From Chloroflexota bacterium (GTDB lineage Bacteria; Desulfobacterota; Desulfuromonadia; Desulfuromonadales; Geopsychrobacteraceae), in the NCBI GenBank assembly GCA_015222355.1, contig JADFVC010000066.1, positions 1 to 6,900 on the forward strand: a DNA stretch of 6,900 nucleotides, written 5' to 3'. Below, one piece after another: positions 1-6,133 of the stretch. The notes under the pieces were generated by a model, which saw only the letters and a program-made list of their open reading frames with translations, did no database searches and was not told where the DNA came from. A program made the translations under genes and the position numbers. Every line of letters begins with the position of its first letter. Positions within the stretch are counted from its first letter, which is position 1.

Positions 1-606
1 CAGTTCTGCGGCGGCACCGCCCAGCTGCTTCACTTTTTTCAGCACTTCGGTGACAATAAAGGCCCCCATCTTGTCATCAAAAGCCCGCGAGGTAACGCGA
101 TCCCCCTGCAACCGTTCCACTCCGACGGCAAAGGTCACCGGATCGCCGATCTGCACCAGCTTCTCCACCTCTTCGCGGCTGCTGCAACCGATATCGATAA
201 ACTGCTTCTTCAGTTTGATCACCGTGTCGCGATCCTTCGGTTCGATCAGGTGGATCGCCTTTTTGCCGATGACACCGTTAATCTCTTCCCCCGCTGAATG
301 GATGCGCACCCGCTGCCCCGGCGACAAGTGCGGGTCGATACCGCCGATGGCCCCGAAAAAGATAAATCCATTATCATCGACAAACTGCACCATGAAGCCG
401 ATTTCATCACAGTGACCGGCCAGCATCAGTTTCGGTCCGCCCTTCCCCTCAAGCCGGGCAATCAGGTTCCCCATAACATCGGTGCGCAGTTCGTCCGCAT
501 GTTCCACGAGTTGGGCACGGATGACCCGTTGCGCCGGCTGTTCATAACCTGAAGGGCTGGGAGTTTCGACCAACTCCTTGAGAAATGCAAAGTCTTTTTT
601 GTTCAT
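1..606 (-). CDS. M42 family metallopeptidase (aminopeptidase/endoglucanase-like), 3' end cut by window edge
   Basis: Reading the minus strand from 606 gives 202 open codons that run off the left edge, so only the N-terminal part is present; M42 enzymes are usually about 340-360 residues. Family marks are visible. The N-terminal 'LVETPSPSGYE' stretch (about 12-22) is typical, as is 'LAGHCDEIGFMV' (62-73), in which H65 should bind zinc and D67 is the neighbouring catalytic-site acid. 'SRAFDDKMGAF' (173-183) supplies the metal-bridging Asp (D177). The catalytic Glu and the remaining ligands lie beyond the window. Family members are cytosolic, often multimeric (TET-type) di-zinc aminopeptidases that trim peptides. 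Two ATGs are adjacent (609 and 606). GAGG at 612-615 lies 5 bases from the second and only 2 from the first, so 606 is preferred. It lies downstream of the PHP gene in the same direction, with a palindrome between. Exact substrate cannot be told. Confidence 0.9.
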   Translation of the reverse strand, partial: MNKKDFAFLKELVETPSPSGYEQPAQRVIRAQLVEHADELRTDVMGNLIARLEGKGGPKLMLAGHCDEIGFMVQFVDDNGFIFFGAIGGIDPHLSPGQRVRIHSAGEEINGVIGKKAIHLIEPKDRDTVIKLKKQFIDIGCSSREEVEKLVQIGDPVTFAVGVERLQGDRVTSRAFDDKMGAFIVTEVLKKVKQLGGAAAEL

Positions 607-630
607 CATTTCCTCATCGGCAAATTGAAA

Positions 631-655
631 GGGGACAGAAGTAACTTCTGTCCCC
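631..655. repeat. Perfect 25-base palindrome (hairpin) between PHP and M42 genes
   Basis: Arms of 12 bases (GGGGACAGAAGT and its reverse complement) surround a single central A at 643, with no mismatch. As RNA it would form a strong stem with a small loop on either strand. On the minus strand it is followed by TTTCAATTT, an interrupted T-run, so it could act as a weak intrinsic terminator or attenuator after the PHP gene. From memory, GGGGACAGAAG-type palindromes recur in intergenic regions of deltaproteobacteria, so it may be one copy of a dispersed REP-like repeat; that needs a genome search. It lies 21 bases upstream of the first M42 ATG, inside the presumed 5' leader. Confidence 0.75.
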
Positions 656-681
656 GATATTTTTAGAGAGATTCAACGGTT

Positions 682-1332
682 TCAGCCCTTTGCTTTCTTG
701 ACCAGTTCTTCCGAGTTTTTCCGCGCCTGCCGGATCTGTTCCTCCGTCATTCCGGCCCCCAGGGCAACCATCCGTGACATCTCCGGCGAAACCAGATCGC
801 CAGGCGCGTGCGCATCGTTGTCGATGACCAGCTTGGCCCCGTACTGCAACGCCAGATTGACGACATGACCATTGGTCAACGAGTGCCCCTTACGGGTAGT
901 AATTTCCAGGCAGACCCCCTTCTCGGCGGCCAACTGCACATCTTCGGCACTGATCAGTCCCGGATGCGAAAGGATATCGACGCCCGCTTCGATGGCGGCC
1001 CGGTTGGTTCCCTCCATCACCGGCTCAACGATGGTTTCACCGTGAACGACGATCAACTCAGCGCCATGGTCACGCGCCGACTTCGCCGCTGCGGCGATCA
1101 ACCGAGGAGGGACATGGGTCAGCTCGACACCGGCCAGAACCTGCATATTGTTGGCGGCACCGATCTCATCGACAACCCCGACCAGCTTGGAAAGCAACCA
1201 TGCGATGTTACTCTGATCGGCATGATCGGTAATCGCCATGGCCCGATAACCGGCGACAGAGGCGCGCCGAACCAACTCGGCCGGCCCAAGTCCACCATCA
1301 CTGAAAAAAGTATGGGTATGCAGATCGATCAT
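682..1332 (-). CDS. PHP-domain protein, histidinol-phosphatase-like metal-dependent phosphoesterase
   Basis: A 216-residue protein made of a single PHP domain. The metal-site motifs appear in the expected order: HTH (H5, H7), SDG (D12), TDH (D36-H37), GVE (E70), VHGE (H97), SHPG (H123) and NDAH (D173, H175). All nine usual PHP ligand positions seem to be filled, so it should be an active trinuclear-metal phosphoesterase in the cytosol. The family includes histidinol phosphatases, nucleotide and oligonucleotide phosphoesterases and proteins related to RNase P subunit p30; the substrate cannot be read from sequence. The ATG overlaps the miaB stop in an ATGA, and AGGAGAGG at 1341-1348 sits 8 bases upstream of it, so the start is secure and translation is probably coupled to miaB. 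It is not inside a histidine operon here, which argues against assuming a histidinol phosphatase role. Confidence 0.88.
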   Translation of the reverse strand: MIDLHTHTFFSDGGLGPAELVRRASVAGYRAMAITDHADQSNIAWLLSKLVGVVDEIGAANNMQVLAGVELTHVPPRLIAAAAKSARDHGAELIVVHGETIVEPVMEGTNRAAIEAGVDILSHPGLISAEDVQLAAEKGVCLEITTRKGHSLTNGHVVNLALQYGAKLVIDNDAHAPGDLVSPEMSRMVALGAGMTEEQIRQARKNSEELVKKAKG

Positions 1333-2678
1333 GATGCGTCCCTCTCCTGCCCGCAGGCGTCAGTGGTCAATTCACCAAGGTTCGAATTACGAAAAACTTT
1401 CACTATTTTTACCGGAACGATCTGGCCGAGCAAGTTTTTTTCACCAGGGAAATTGACGATCCGGTTCCAGGTGGTTCGACCGAACAACTGACCTGCACCC
1501 TGCTTACTCTCCCCTTCAACCAAAACAGCGAGGGTCTTCCCAAGGTCAGCCTGCCAGACCTTTTCACTGTTGCTGTTCTGCAACTCAAGCAGCCGTTCAA
1601 AACGTTGCTGTCGTAATACCATGGACTGATCATCCGGCATTTTAGCAGCTGCGGTGCCGGTACGCGGTGAATAAAGAAAAGTGAAAGCATCGGCATAACC
1701 GACCTCTGCAACAACGTCGAGGGTCGCCTGAAAGTCCTCTTCCGTCTCTTGCGGGAAGCCCACAATGATGTCGGTGGTTAAGCGAATCTCCGGGCAAACC
1801 GTCTTCAACCGGGTGACTTTTTTCAGGTAATCAGCCGACGTATAACCGCGATTCATCAACTGTAAAATGCGCTCGGAACCACTCTGCACCGGCAGATGAA
1901 TATGTTTGCAAAGCTTGTCCAGTTGACCGAAACAATCGATCAGCTCAGCGGTCATATCTTTCGGATGCGAGGTCGCAAAACGCAGTCGTTTCAAGCCCTC
2001 GACGGCATTCACCCGGTGCAGCAACCGGGCAAACGAAATCTCCTGTTCTTTCAGACCGTAGGAATTGACATTCTGTCCCAGCAAGGTGACCTCGCGTACC
2101 CCCTGCGCAACCAGCCCCTCAATTTCGGTGACAATCTCCGCACTGGAACGGCTGATTTCACGTCCGCGGACGTAGGGGACGATGCAGTAGGAACAAAAAT
2201 TATCGCACCCCTGCATCACCGTAACAAAACGGGTCACCGCATCACGCACACTGCGCTGCGGAAACAGGTTGAGGCGCGTCTCCCGATCAAGAAATTCCGT
2301 CACGCTGCCACGCTGTCGTTTTTCCTCAGCCTGCTGAACCAGCTCCGGCAGACGATGAATATTGTGCGTCCCGAACACCAGATCAAGGTAAGGGACTTTT
2401 TCCAGCATCCTCTCCCCTTCCTGCTGAGCGACACATCCGCCGACGCCAATCATCAGATCGGGCCGCTGATCCTTGATCGGCTTGAAACGGCCGAGATGGC
2501 CGTAAACCTTCCGTTCGGCTTTCTCGCGAACCGAACAGGTGTTTAACAACACCAGATCGGCTTTCTCGGCTGAATCGACCTGGGAGTATCCAATTCCACA
2601 CAATAAATCAACAATCTGTTCAGAATCGACCACATTCATCTGACAACCGAATGTTTCCAGGTAAAAAGTTTTCTTCAT
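1329..2678 (-). CDS. miaB: tRNA-2-methylthio-N6-dimethylallyladenosine synthase MiaB
   Basis: A 449-residue radical SAM methylthiotransferase that adds the 2-methylthio group to i6A37 of tRNAs reading UNN codons, which stabilises codon pairing. Three parts are visible. The N-terminal MTTase domain has the three auxiliary-cluster cysteines C12 (GCQMN), C48 (NTCSVREKAE) and C82 (GGCVAQQEG). The radical SAM core starts with CDNFCSYC (C158, C162, C165), and a C-terminal TRAM domain spans about 380-440. Length and motifs match MiaB rather than RimO or MtaB: TFGCQMN and NTCSVREKAE are MiaB-type. An in-frame TAA lies 9 bases upstream of the ATG, so no longer start is possible. The ribosome site is weak (only GAAG close to the ATG). 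A TTGACT-N18-TATGAT promoter candidate lies upstream, and the gene overlaps the PHP gene by 4 bases. Confidence 0.97.
   Translation of the reverse strand: MKKTFYLETFGCQMNVVDSEQIVDLLCGIGYSQVDSAEKADLVLLNTCSVREKAERKVYGHLGRFKPIKDQRPDLMIGVGGCVAQQEGERMLEKVPYLDLVFGTHNIHRLPELVQQAEEKRQRGSVTEFLDRETRLNLFPQRSVRDAVTRFVTVMQGCDNFCSYCIVPYVRGREISRSSAEIVTEIEGLVAQGVREVTLLGQNVNSYGLKEQEISFARLLHRVNAVEGLKRLRFATSHPKDMTAELIDCFGQLDKLCKHIHLPVQSGSERILQLMNRGYTSADYLKKVTRLKTVCPEIRLTTDIIVGFPQETEEDFQATLDVVAEVGYADAFTFLYSPRTGTAAAKMPDDQSMVLRQQRFERLLELQNSNSEKVWQADLGKTLAVLVEGESKQGAGQLFGRTTWNRIVNFPGEKNLLGQIVPVKIVKVFRNSNLGELTTDACGQERDAS
1341..1348 (-). promoter_or_regulatory. Ribosome binding site of the PHP gene, inside the miaB end
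   Basis: AGGAGAGG on the minus strand, 8 bases before the ATG at 1332, lies within the last codons of miaB. It fixes the PHP start and means the PHP gene has its own strong site as well as the ATGA overlap. Confidence 0.7.
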
Positions 2679-2750
2679 ACTTCGTTATAACCCGTTTTCA
2701 GCAATCCAGGAGGCCGTTGATGAAATGGTCTCCCGGAGAAAATTCGGCGC

Positions 2751-2780
2751 ATCATAACGACAGGATTCCGGACAAGTCAA
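2751..2780 (-). promoter_or_regulatory. Sigma70-like promoter candidate for miaB
   Basis: On the minus strand TTGACT (2780-2775, 5 of 6 to consensus) is followed after 18 bases by TATGAT (2756-2751, 5 of 6). The -35 box overlaps the stop codon of the upstream PH-domain gene. Initiation would fall near 2744, giving a leader of roughly 65 bases before the miaB ATG. This supports miaB-PHP as a unit separate from the M48-PH pair. The match is by eye. Confidence 0.5.
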
Positions 2781-3307
2781 ACAGATTCCCCGGCGGGTTC
2801 TTGCTGCCGCACAATTCTGTCAAGATGATTCAATAAAATTTGCGGTTGTTCCAGACAATCCAGCACCACCGGTTTCTGCGCTGCAAAATGAATTCGGACA
2901 CTGGCCAGCTGTGGCCCGAACCGCTTCTGCTGCCAATCCCGGATCGCCGCTAAGGGATAGGCTGACAAGTTCTCTTCGCGTGAACCGATCCTGACAAACA
3001 ACCTCTGGTCAGATAACGCGTAATAGATCTGCTCCCACCGCCAGCGTGCCCAGAACAGTTGTCCAGGACCGATGCATAAGGACAAAACGACCAGCGGCAA
3101 CGGCATCATAACCAGCCACCAGGAGTGATTGTCCGACCGAACCAGTTGTATCGACAGCATCAACCAGAAGCTGCTGGCCAGAAATAGCAGTATCCCGATT
3201 CCCGCCAATTTCCAGTTCTTAAAAGTAAAACAGCGGGGAGCCGGTCGCCCCTGCCAGAGAAGATTTTCACCTTTTTCCAAGGGCCATTGCCATTCGCGGC
3301 CACTCAT
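2777..3307 (-). CDS. Small membrane protein with bacterial PH-like domain
   Basis: A 176-residue protein with 'GENLLWQGRP' near the N-terminus (13-22), two hydrophobic spans (about 34-54 and 63-85) that probably form a hairpin in the inner membrane, then a soluble C-terminal part beginning with 'YYALSDQRLFVRIGS' (95-109). The 'GE-LLW-GRP' plus two helices plus 'YALTDQRL' layout is characteristic of bacterial PH-domain membrane proteins of unknown role (bPH-type, YdbT-like fold). No enzyme motif is present. The soluble part should face the cytosol if the N-terminus is inside. The ATG overlaps the stop of the M48 lipoprotein gene in an ATGA and has no convincing ribosome site of its own, so it is probably made by coupled translation after the protease. 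Function unknown; a link with the M48 protein is inferred from gene coupling only. Confidence 0.75.
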   Translation of the reverse strand: MSGREWQWPLEKGENLLWQGRPAPRCFTFKNWKLAGIGILLFLASSFWLMLSIQLVRSDNHSWWLVMMPLPLVVLSLCIGPGQLFWARWRWEQIYYALSDQRLFVRIGSREENLSAYPLAAIRDWQQKRFGPQLASVRIHFAAQKPVVLDCLEQPQILLNHLDRIVRQQEPAGESV

Positions 3308-4596
3308 TGTCCAAGCTTTTTTAACTTCGCAGCGGCAGCCCTACCCAGCTTGCCGTTTTTATCTGCTTCAGACACCGCCTGATAAAGTTCACGTGCCTTG
3401 ACAAAATGGCCCTGAGCTTCTTCCGCTTCACCGAACAGATAGGCAGCCTCGACCGTGGCAGCCAGATCGAGAGAAACCCGTAAATGGTCAGCAGCCATTT
3501 TCGGCTTTTTATTCATCAAGTAGGTATATCCCAGTCCCATTCGCGACTGATAGTAGTTCCCGTCTGCCGCAACTGCTTTCAGCAGATAACGTCGCGCCGG
3601 GATCAGGTCTTCGTTACGCAGATAGGCCATTCCCAAACCCGACAGCAACAACCCCTGCTCAGGAGCTTTCTGCATCGCTTTATGGTAGGTTGCAATCGCC
3701 GCATCAACCGTCCCTGCGGCTTCTTGCTTACGGGCCTGATCGAAAAGTGCATAAGCCTCTTGCGTTTTCAACAAAGGCGCAATCGCCTGCTGGTAGCTTT
3801 TGCGATCCAAACCGTAGCCGGATCGACCGCCCGCGTACCTTGACCTGACGTAATTCCGGTTGGCTTCAAGCCGCTCCTTGGAAAAGGGATGACTGCGAAA
3901 CAGGCCGCTGAGCCAATCCTGGTTCTGCCCCCCTTCAATTTTCCGGTAAAAAATCTCCTGTAACTCGATCGCTCCCTGCGGCGCATAACCGGCCTGCGTC
4001 ATGTAATCAATGCCCAATTGATCCGCTTCACTCTCCTGCTCCCGGCTGTAACGTTTATCAATCAGATTAGCGGCCACCCCACCAACCCGCGTGGTCAGTT
4101 CTCCGTACCCTTCTCCCGCAACAGCACCTAAAAGACCGACTGTTGCAGACAACACCGTACCGCGCTGTATTCCCTGAACACTGTGCCGAGCGGTGACATG
4201 ACCGATTTCATGGCCCAGCACTGCTGCCAACTGAGCCTCGTTTTCAAGGTTCACCAGCAGCCCACGAGAAACTGCGATAAAACCGCCCGGCAGAGCAAAG
4301 GCATTCGGTGCTGAATCGTTGACAACCTGGAAGGTGTATTTAAGTTCAGGCCGATGGCTGTACCGCGCGATCCGTTTCCCCACCCGGTCAACATAGGCAT
4401 TCAGCGCCTCATCAGCATAGATCCCGCCCATACTTTGCATCGCCGGACCGAAGGATTTTTTGCCCATCTGAACTTCCTGGGCAGACGAGATATTCATCAA
4501 TGCCAATTCTTTCCGACCGGTGACCGGATTGACGGCACAACCTGCAAGGGTGACAAAGATCACGAACAGGACAAACTTAAAAGCAATTCTTTTCAC
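3304..4596 (-). CDS. M48 family metalloprotease lipoprotein with C-terminal TPR region (BepA-like)
   Basis: A 430-residue protein. It begins with a lipoprotein signal, KR then a hydrophobic stretch to the lipobox LAGC (C20), followed by AVNPVTG, common in this group. The M48 domain has HEIGH at 129-133 (H129 and H133 bind zinc, E130 is catalytic), the third ligand in ESEAD (E188, with D192), and RSHPF (H236), equivalent to the region that gates the active site in BepA. Residues about 283-410 look like TPR repeats. BepA/LoiP-type proteins act in the periplasm, attached to or near the outer membrane, in quality control of outer-membrane proteins. The start is GTG: AGGAGG at 4603-4608 lies 6 bases upstream. 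It diverges from amrA and overlaps the PH-domain gene. BepA-like role is inferred; substrate unknown. Confidence 0.93.
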   Translation of the reverse strand: MKRIAFKFVLFVIFVTLAGCAVNPVTGRKELALMNISSAQEVQMGKKSFGPAMQSMGGIYADEALNAYVDRVGKRIARYSHRPELKYTFQVVNDSAPNAFALPGGFIAVSRGLLVNLENEAQLAAVLGHEIGHVTARHSVQGIQRGTVLSATVGLLGAVAGEGYGELTTRVGGVAANLIDKRYSREQESEADQLGIDYMTQAGYAPQGAIELQEIFYRKIEGGQNQDWLSGLFRSHPFSKERLEANRNYVRSRYAGGRSGYGLDRKSYQQAIAPLLKTQEAYALFDQARKQEAAGTVDAAIATYHKAMQKAPEQGLLLSGLGMAYLRNEDLIPARRYLLKAVAADGNYYQSRMGLGYTYLMNKKPKMAADHLRVSLDLAATVEAAYLFGEAEEAQGHFVKARELYQAVSEADKNGKLGRAAAAKLKKLGQ

Positions 4597-4602
4597 GTGT
4601 TC

Positions 4603-4608
4603 CCTCCT
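4603..4608 (-). promoter_or_regulatory. Strong ribosome binding site setting a GTG start for the M48 gene
   Basis: AGGAGG on the minus strand ends 6 bases before the GTG at 4596-4594. It decides for this GTG because the hydrophobic signal and lipobox follow at the right distance. Confidence 0.8.
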
Positions 4609-4644
4609 GAGCCGCCGAAAATAAAAAAGCCTCTGTTTTTTTCC

Positions 4645-4672
4645 ATTATGACCGAATTGGCGATTTTGTGGA
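4645..4672 (-). promoter_or_regulatory. Weak promoter candidate for the M48-PH genes
   Basis: On the minus strand TCCACA (4672-4667, 4 of 6) and CATAAT (4650-4645, 5 of 6) are 16 bases apart. They lie about 50 bases before the GTG start. The A/T runs at 4623-4642 (A6, a 7-base GCCTCTG spacer, T7) would sit in the leader. The -35 match is modest. Confidence 0.3.
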
Positions 4673-4679
4673 AATTAGG

Positions 4680-4708
4680 TTGCGTACGATAACTTCAGAC
4701 ACTATAAA
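4680..4708 (+). promoter_or_regulatory. Sigma70-like promoter candidate for the amrA operon
   Basis: TTGCGT (4680-4685, 3 of 6) is followed after exactly 17 bases by TATAAA (4703-4708, 5 of 6). It lies 54 bases before the preferred amrA start and diverges from the M48 gene's own promoter candidate. Its likely transcript would start near 4715, upstream of both possible amrA ATGs, so it does not by itself decide between them. Confidence 0.45.
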
Positions 4709-4751
4709 TGAACAGGCCACGAACTGACAATAATGACGCATACAAATCAAC

Positions 4752-4756
4752 GGGAG
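4752..4756 (+). promoter_or_regulatory. Ribosome binding site deciding the amrA start
   Basis: GGGAG lies 6 bases before the ATG at 4763. The alternative in-frame ATG at 4733 has no such site before it, which is why the shorter protein is preferred. Confidence 0.65.
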
Positions 4757-4762
4757 ATTCAG

Positions 4763-5314
4763 ATGCTTTCAGATAAAGATGCATCACGTCTGCTCACCAT
4801 CGCGCGCGAAGCCATCACCAACCTGATGAACAAAGCGCCGTACCAACCGGAACCACGTGAGGAAAAAGCCCTGAACGAACGATCCGGCTGTTTTGTCACG
4901 ATAAAGCAGAACAATCAGCTCCGTGGCTGTATCGGCAGTTTTCAGAGCGAACATCCGCTCTACCGGGAAGTTGCCAAGATGGCCATCGCTGCAGCGAGCA
5001 AAGATCCTCGCTTTCATCCCATGGAAGAGAATGAACTGGATAATTTTTCACTGGAAATTTCCGTTCTTTCTCCTCTGGAAAAGCTTGACGACATTGAACA
5101 GATCGAAGTCGGCGTACATGGTCTTTATATTGAGAAGAATTTCAGCCGCGGAGTTTTACTGCCGCAAGTGGCCACTGAGCACGGCTGGGATCAGACAACT
5201 TTTCTCCAGCAGACCTGTCTGAAGGCCGGATTGCCCAAAGATACCTGGCAATCGGCAGATGCTGAAATTTATATTTTCAGTGCCCAGATCATCCGCGAAA
5301 AAAACATCAAGTAA
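4763..5314 (+). CDS. amrA: AmmeMemoRadiSam system protein A (AMMECR1 domain)
   Basis: A 183-residue protein from ATG 4763; a start at 4733 would add 10 unlike-family residues and lacks a ribosome site. It consists of one AMMECR1 domain with its landmarks in order: SGCFVT (41-46), the hallmark LRGCIGS (53-59), DPRF (81-84), EISVLSP (98-104), HGLYI (119-123), LLPQVATEHGWD (132-143) and TCLKAGLP (151-158). The family is conserved from archaea to humans (AMMECR1), is cytosolic and has no settled biochemical activity. In many prokaryotes it is encoded with a Memo-like protein (B) and a radical SAM protein, giving the system name; neither is in this window. Here it leads an apparent operon with a MetF-like enzyme (21 bases downstream) and a methyltransferase. 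C55 within LRGCIG is the obvious candidate functional residue. Confidence 0.95.
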   Translation: MLSDKDASRLLTIAREAITNLMNKAPYQPEPREEKALNERSGCFVTIKQNNQLRGCIGSFQSEHPLYREVAKMAIAAASKDPRFHPMEENELDNFSLEISVLSPLEKLDDIEQIEVGVHGLYIEKNFSRGVLLPQVATEHGWDQTTFLQQTCLKAGLPKDTWQSADAEIYIFSAQIIREKNIK

Positions 5315-5335
5315 ATTCTAAACAAAGGTTGTTAA

Positions 5336-6076
5336 ATGTCTGAAATTTCGATTGAACTTGTGCCAAGGAGTAAAGCATCCTTAACCAGGGAACTACAACT
5401 GGTGCGTGAACGTTTCCCCAGTGTGCAGCGTATCAATATTCCCGATATCCTCCGTTTCAGTCTGCGCAGCTGGCAAGGCTGTGCCATCGCCGGGCAGTTT
5501 TTCCCCAAAACCATTCCCCACCTGCGGGCCATTGATTTTGACCCCAACAAGCCGTTGCAGATCAAAACAGAACTGACCGAAGCTGAAATAGAAGCGGTCC
5601 TGGTGATAACCGGTGATCCGCCACAAGATATGGCTCGCAAGTGCTACCGCACCAGCTGCCTGGAAATGATCCGCCGCCTGAAACGGGAGCTGCCGCAGGT
5701 GAAAGTTTATGCCGGGATGGATCCCTATCGCAGCGGCATTAAAGAAGAAATTGACTACATCCGGGCCAAGCAGGATGCCGGTGCCGAGGCCATTTTTACT
5801 CAGCCTTTTTTCGACCTGCGCTTGATGGAAATCTATCAGGGATTCTTGCAGGATTGCACGGTTTACTGGGGGATTTCTCCGGTTTTGACTGAGAACAGCC
5901 GGAATTACTGGGAAAACAAGAATAACGCCATTTTCCCTCCTGACTTTGCACCGACCCTGGAATGGAATCGCAACTTCGCCAAAAGGGCCTTACAATTTGC
6001 CAGGGATAATGGAAGTAACATCTATTTTATGCCGATTCGAACCGATATAGCGGCCTATCTGGATGGAATTTTGTGA
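5336..6076 (+). CDS. Methylenetetrahydrofolate reductase-like protein (compact MetF-type barrel)
   Basis: A 246-residue protein, clearly shorter than MetF (about 290-300). Aligned by eye to E. coli MetF, key blocks survive. 'ISIELVPR' carries E7, matching catalytic Glu28. 'IPHLRAID' (60-67) carries H62, matching flavin-contacting His88. 'VITGDPP' (90-96) carries D94, matching Asp120, but with Thr in place of the preceding Arg. 'DAGAEAIFTQPFFD' (147-160) carries Q156, matching Gln183. 'GISPV' (179-183) matches GILPV, and R235 near the end matches a substrate-binding Arg. Shortening is mainly in the C-terminal third. It is thus probably a cytosolic FAD enzyme acting on a methylene-pterin, but true MTHFR activity is inferred. 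AAAGG (5324-5328) lies 7 bases before the ATG. It sits between amrA and a methyltransferase. Confidence 0.8.
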   Translation: MSEISIELVPRSKASLTRELQLVRERFPSVQRINIPDILRFSLRSWQGCAIAGQFFPKTIPHLRAIDFDPNKPLQIKTELTEAEIEAVLVITGDPPQDMARKCYRTSCLEMIRRLKRELPQVKVYAGMDPYRSGIKEEIDYIRAKQDAGAEAIFTQPFFDLRLMEIYQGFLQDCTVYWGISPVLTENSRNYWENKNNAIFPPDFAPTLEWNRNFAKRALQFARDNGSNIYFMPIRTDIAAYLDGIL

Positions 6077-6078
6077 CG

Positions 6079-6116
6079 TTTTGCGACACCATCGTATTCT
6101 TTTTTGCGAAACCATC
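6079..6116 (+). repeat. Short direct repeat in the gap between MetF-like and methyltransferase genes
   Basis: Two 15-base copies, TTTTGCGACACCATC (6079-6093) and TTTTGCGAAACCATC (6102-6116), differ at one base and start 23 bases apart, about two helix turns. A partial third copy (TTTTGTGAC, 6069-6077) overlaps the end of the upstream gene. Could be a tandem protein-binding site or a chance local duplication. Confidence 0.5.
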
Positions 6117-6133
6117 ACTTTTGAGAAAATCCC

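Noticed and set aside
50..552. Plus-strand open frames opposite the M42 gene
   Set aside because: The minus strand reads continuously as an M42 peptidase with metal-site motifs across this whole stretch, so these are shadows.
808..1491. Long plus-strand open frame (227 codons) opposite the PHP and miaB genes
   Set aside because: It is antisense to two proteins with complete family motifs, has no recognisable domain, and no ribosome site was convincing; it is a shadow frame.
1896..2546. Long plus-strand open frame (216 codons) opposite miaB
   Set aside because: It lies wholly inside miaB, and its composition follows from the MiaB reading frame on the other strand; no family features.
2729..2739. 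11-base palindrome in the miaB leader (TCTCC and GGAGA around one base)
   Set aside because: Too short to form a hairpin and expected by chance at this length.
4733..4762. Longer amrA start at the upstream ATG
   Set aside because: No ribosome site precedes it, and the added residues do not look like the family; ATG 4763 has GGGAG at 6 bases.
5321..5333. AACAA-AGG-TTGTT mini inverted repeat with part of the ribosome site in its loop, before the MetF-like gene
   Set aside because: Only five mostly A-T pairs with a 3-base loop; too weak to be stable or to claim as a control element.
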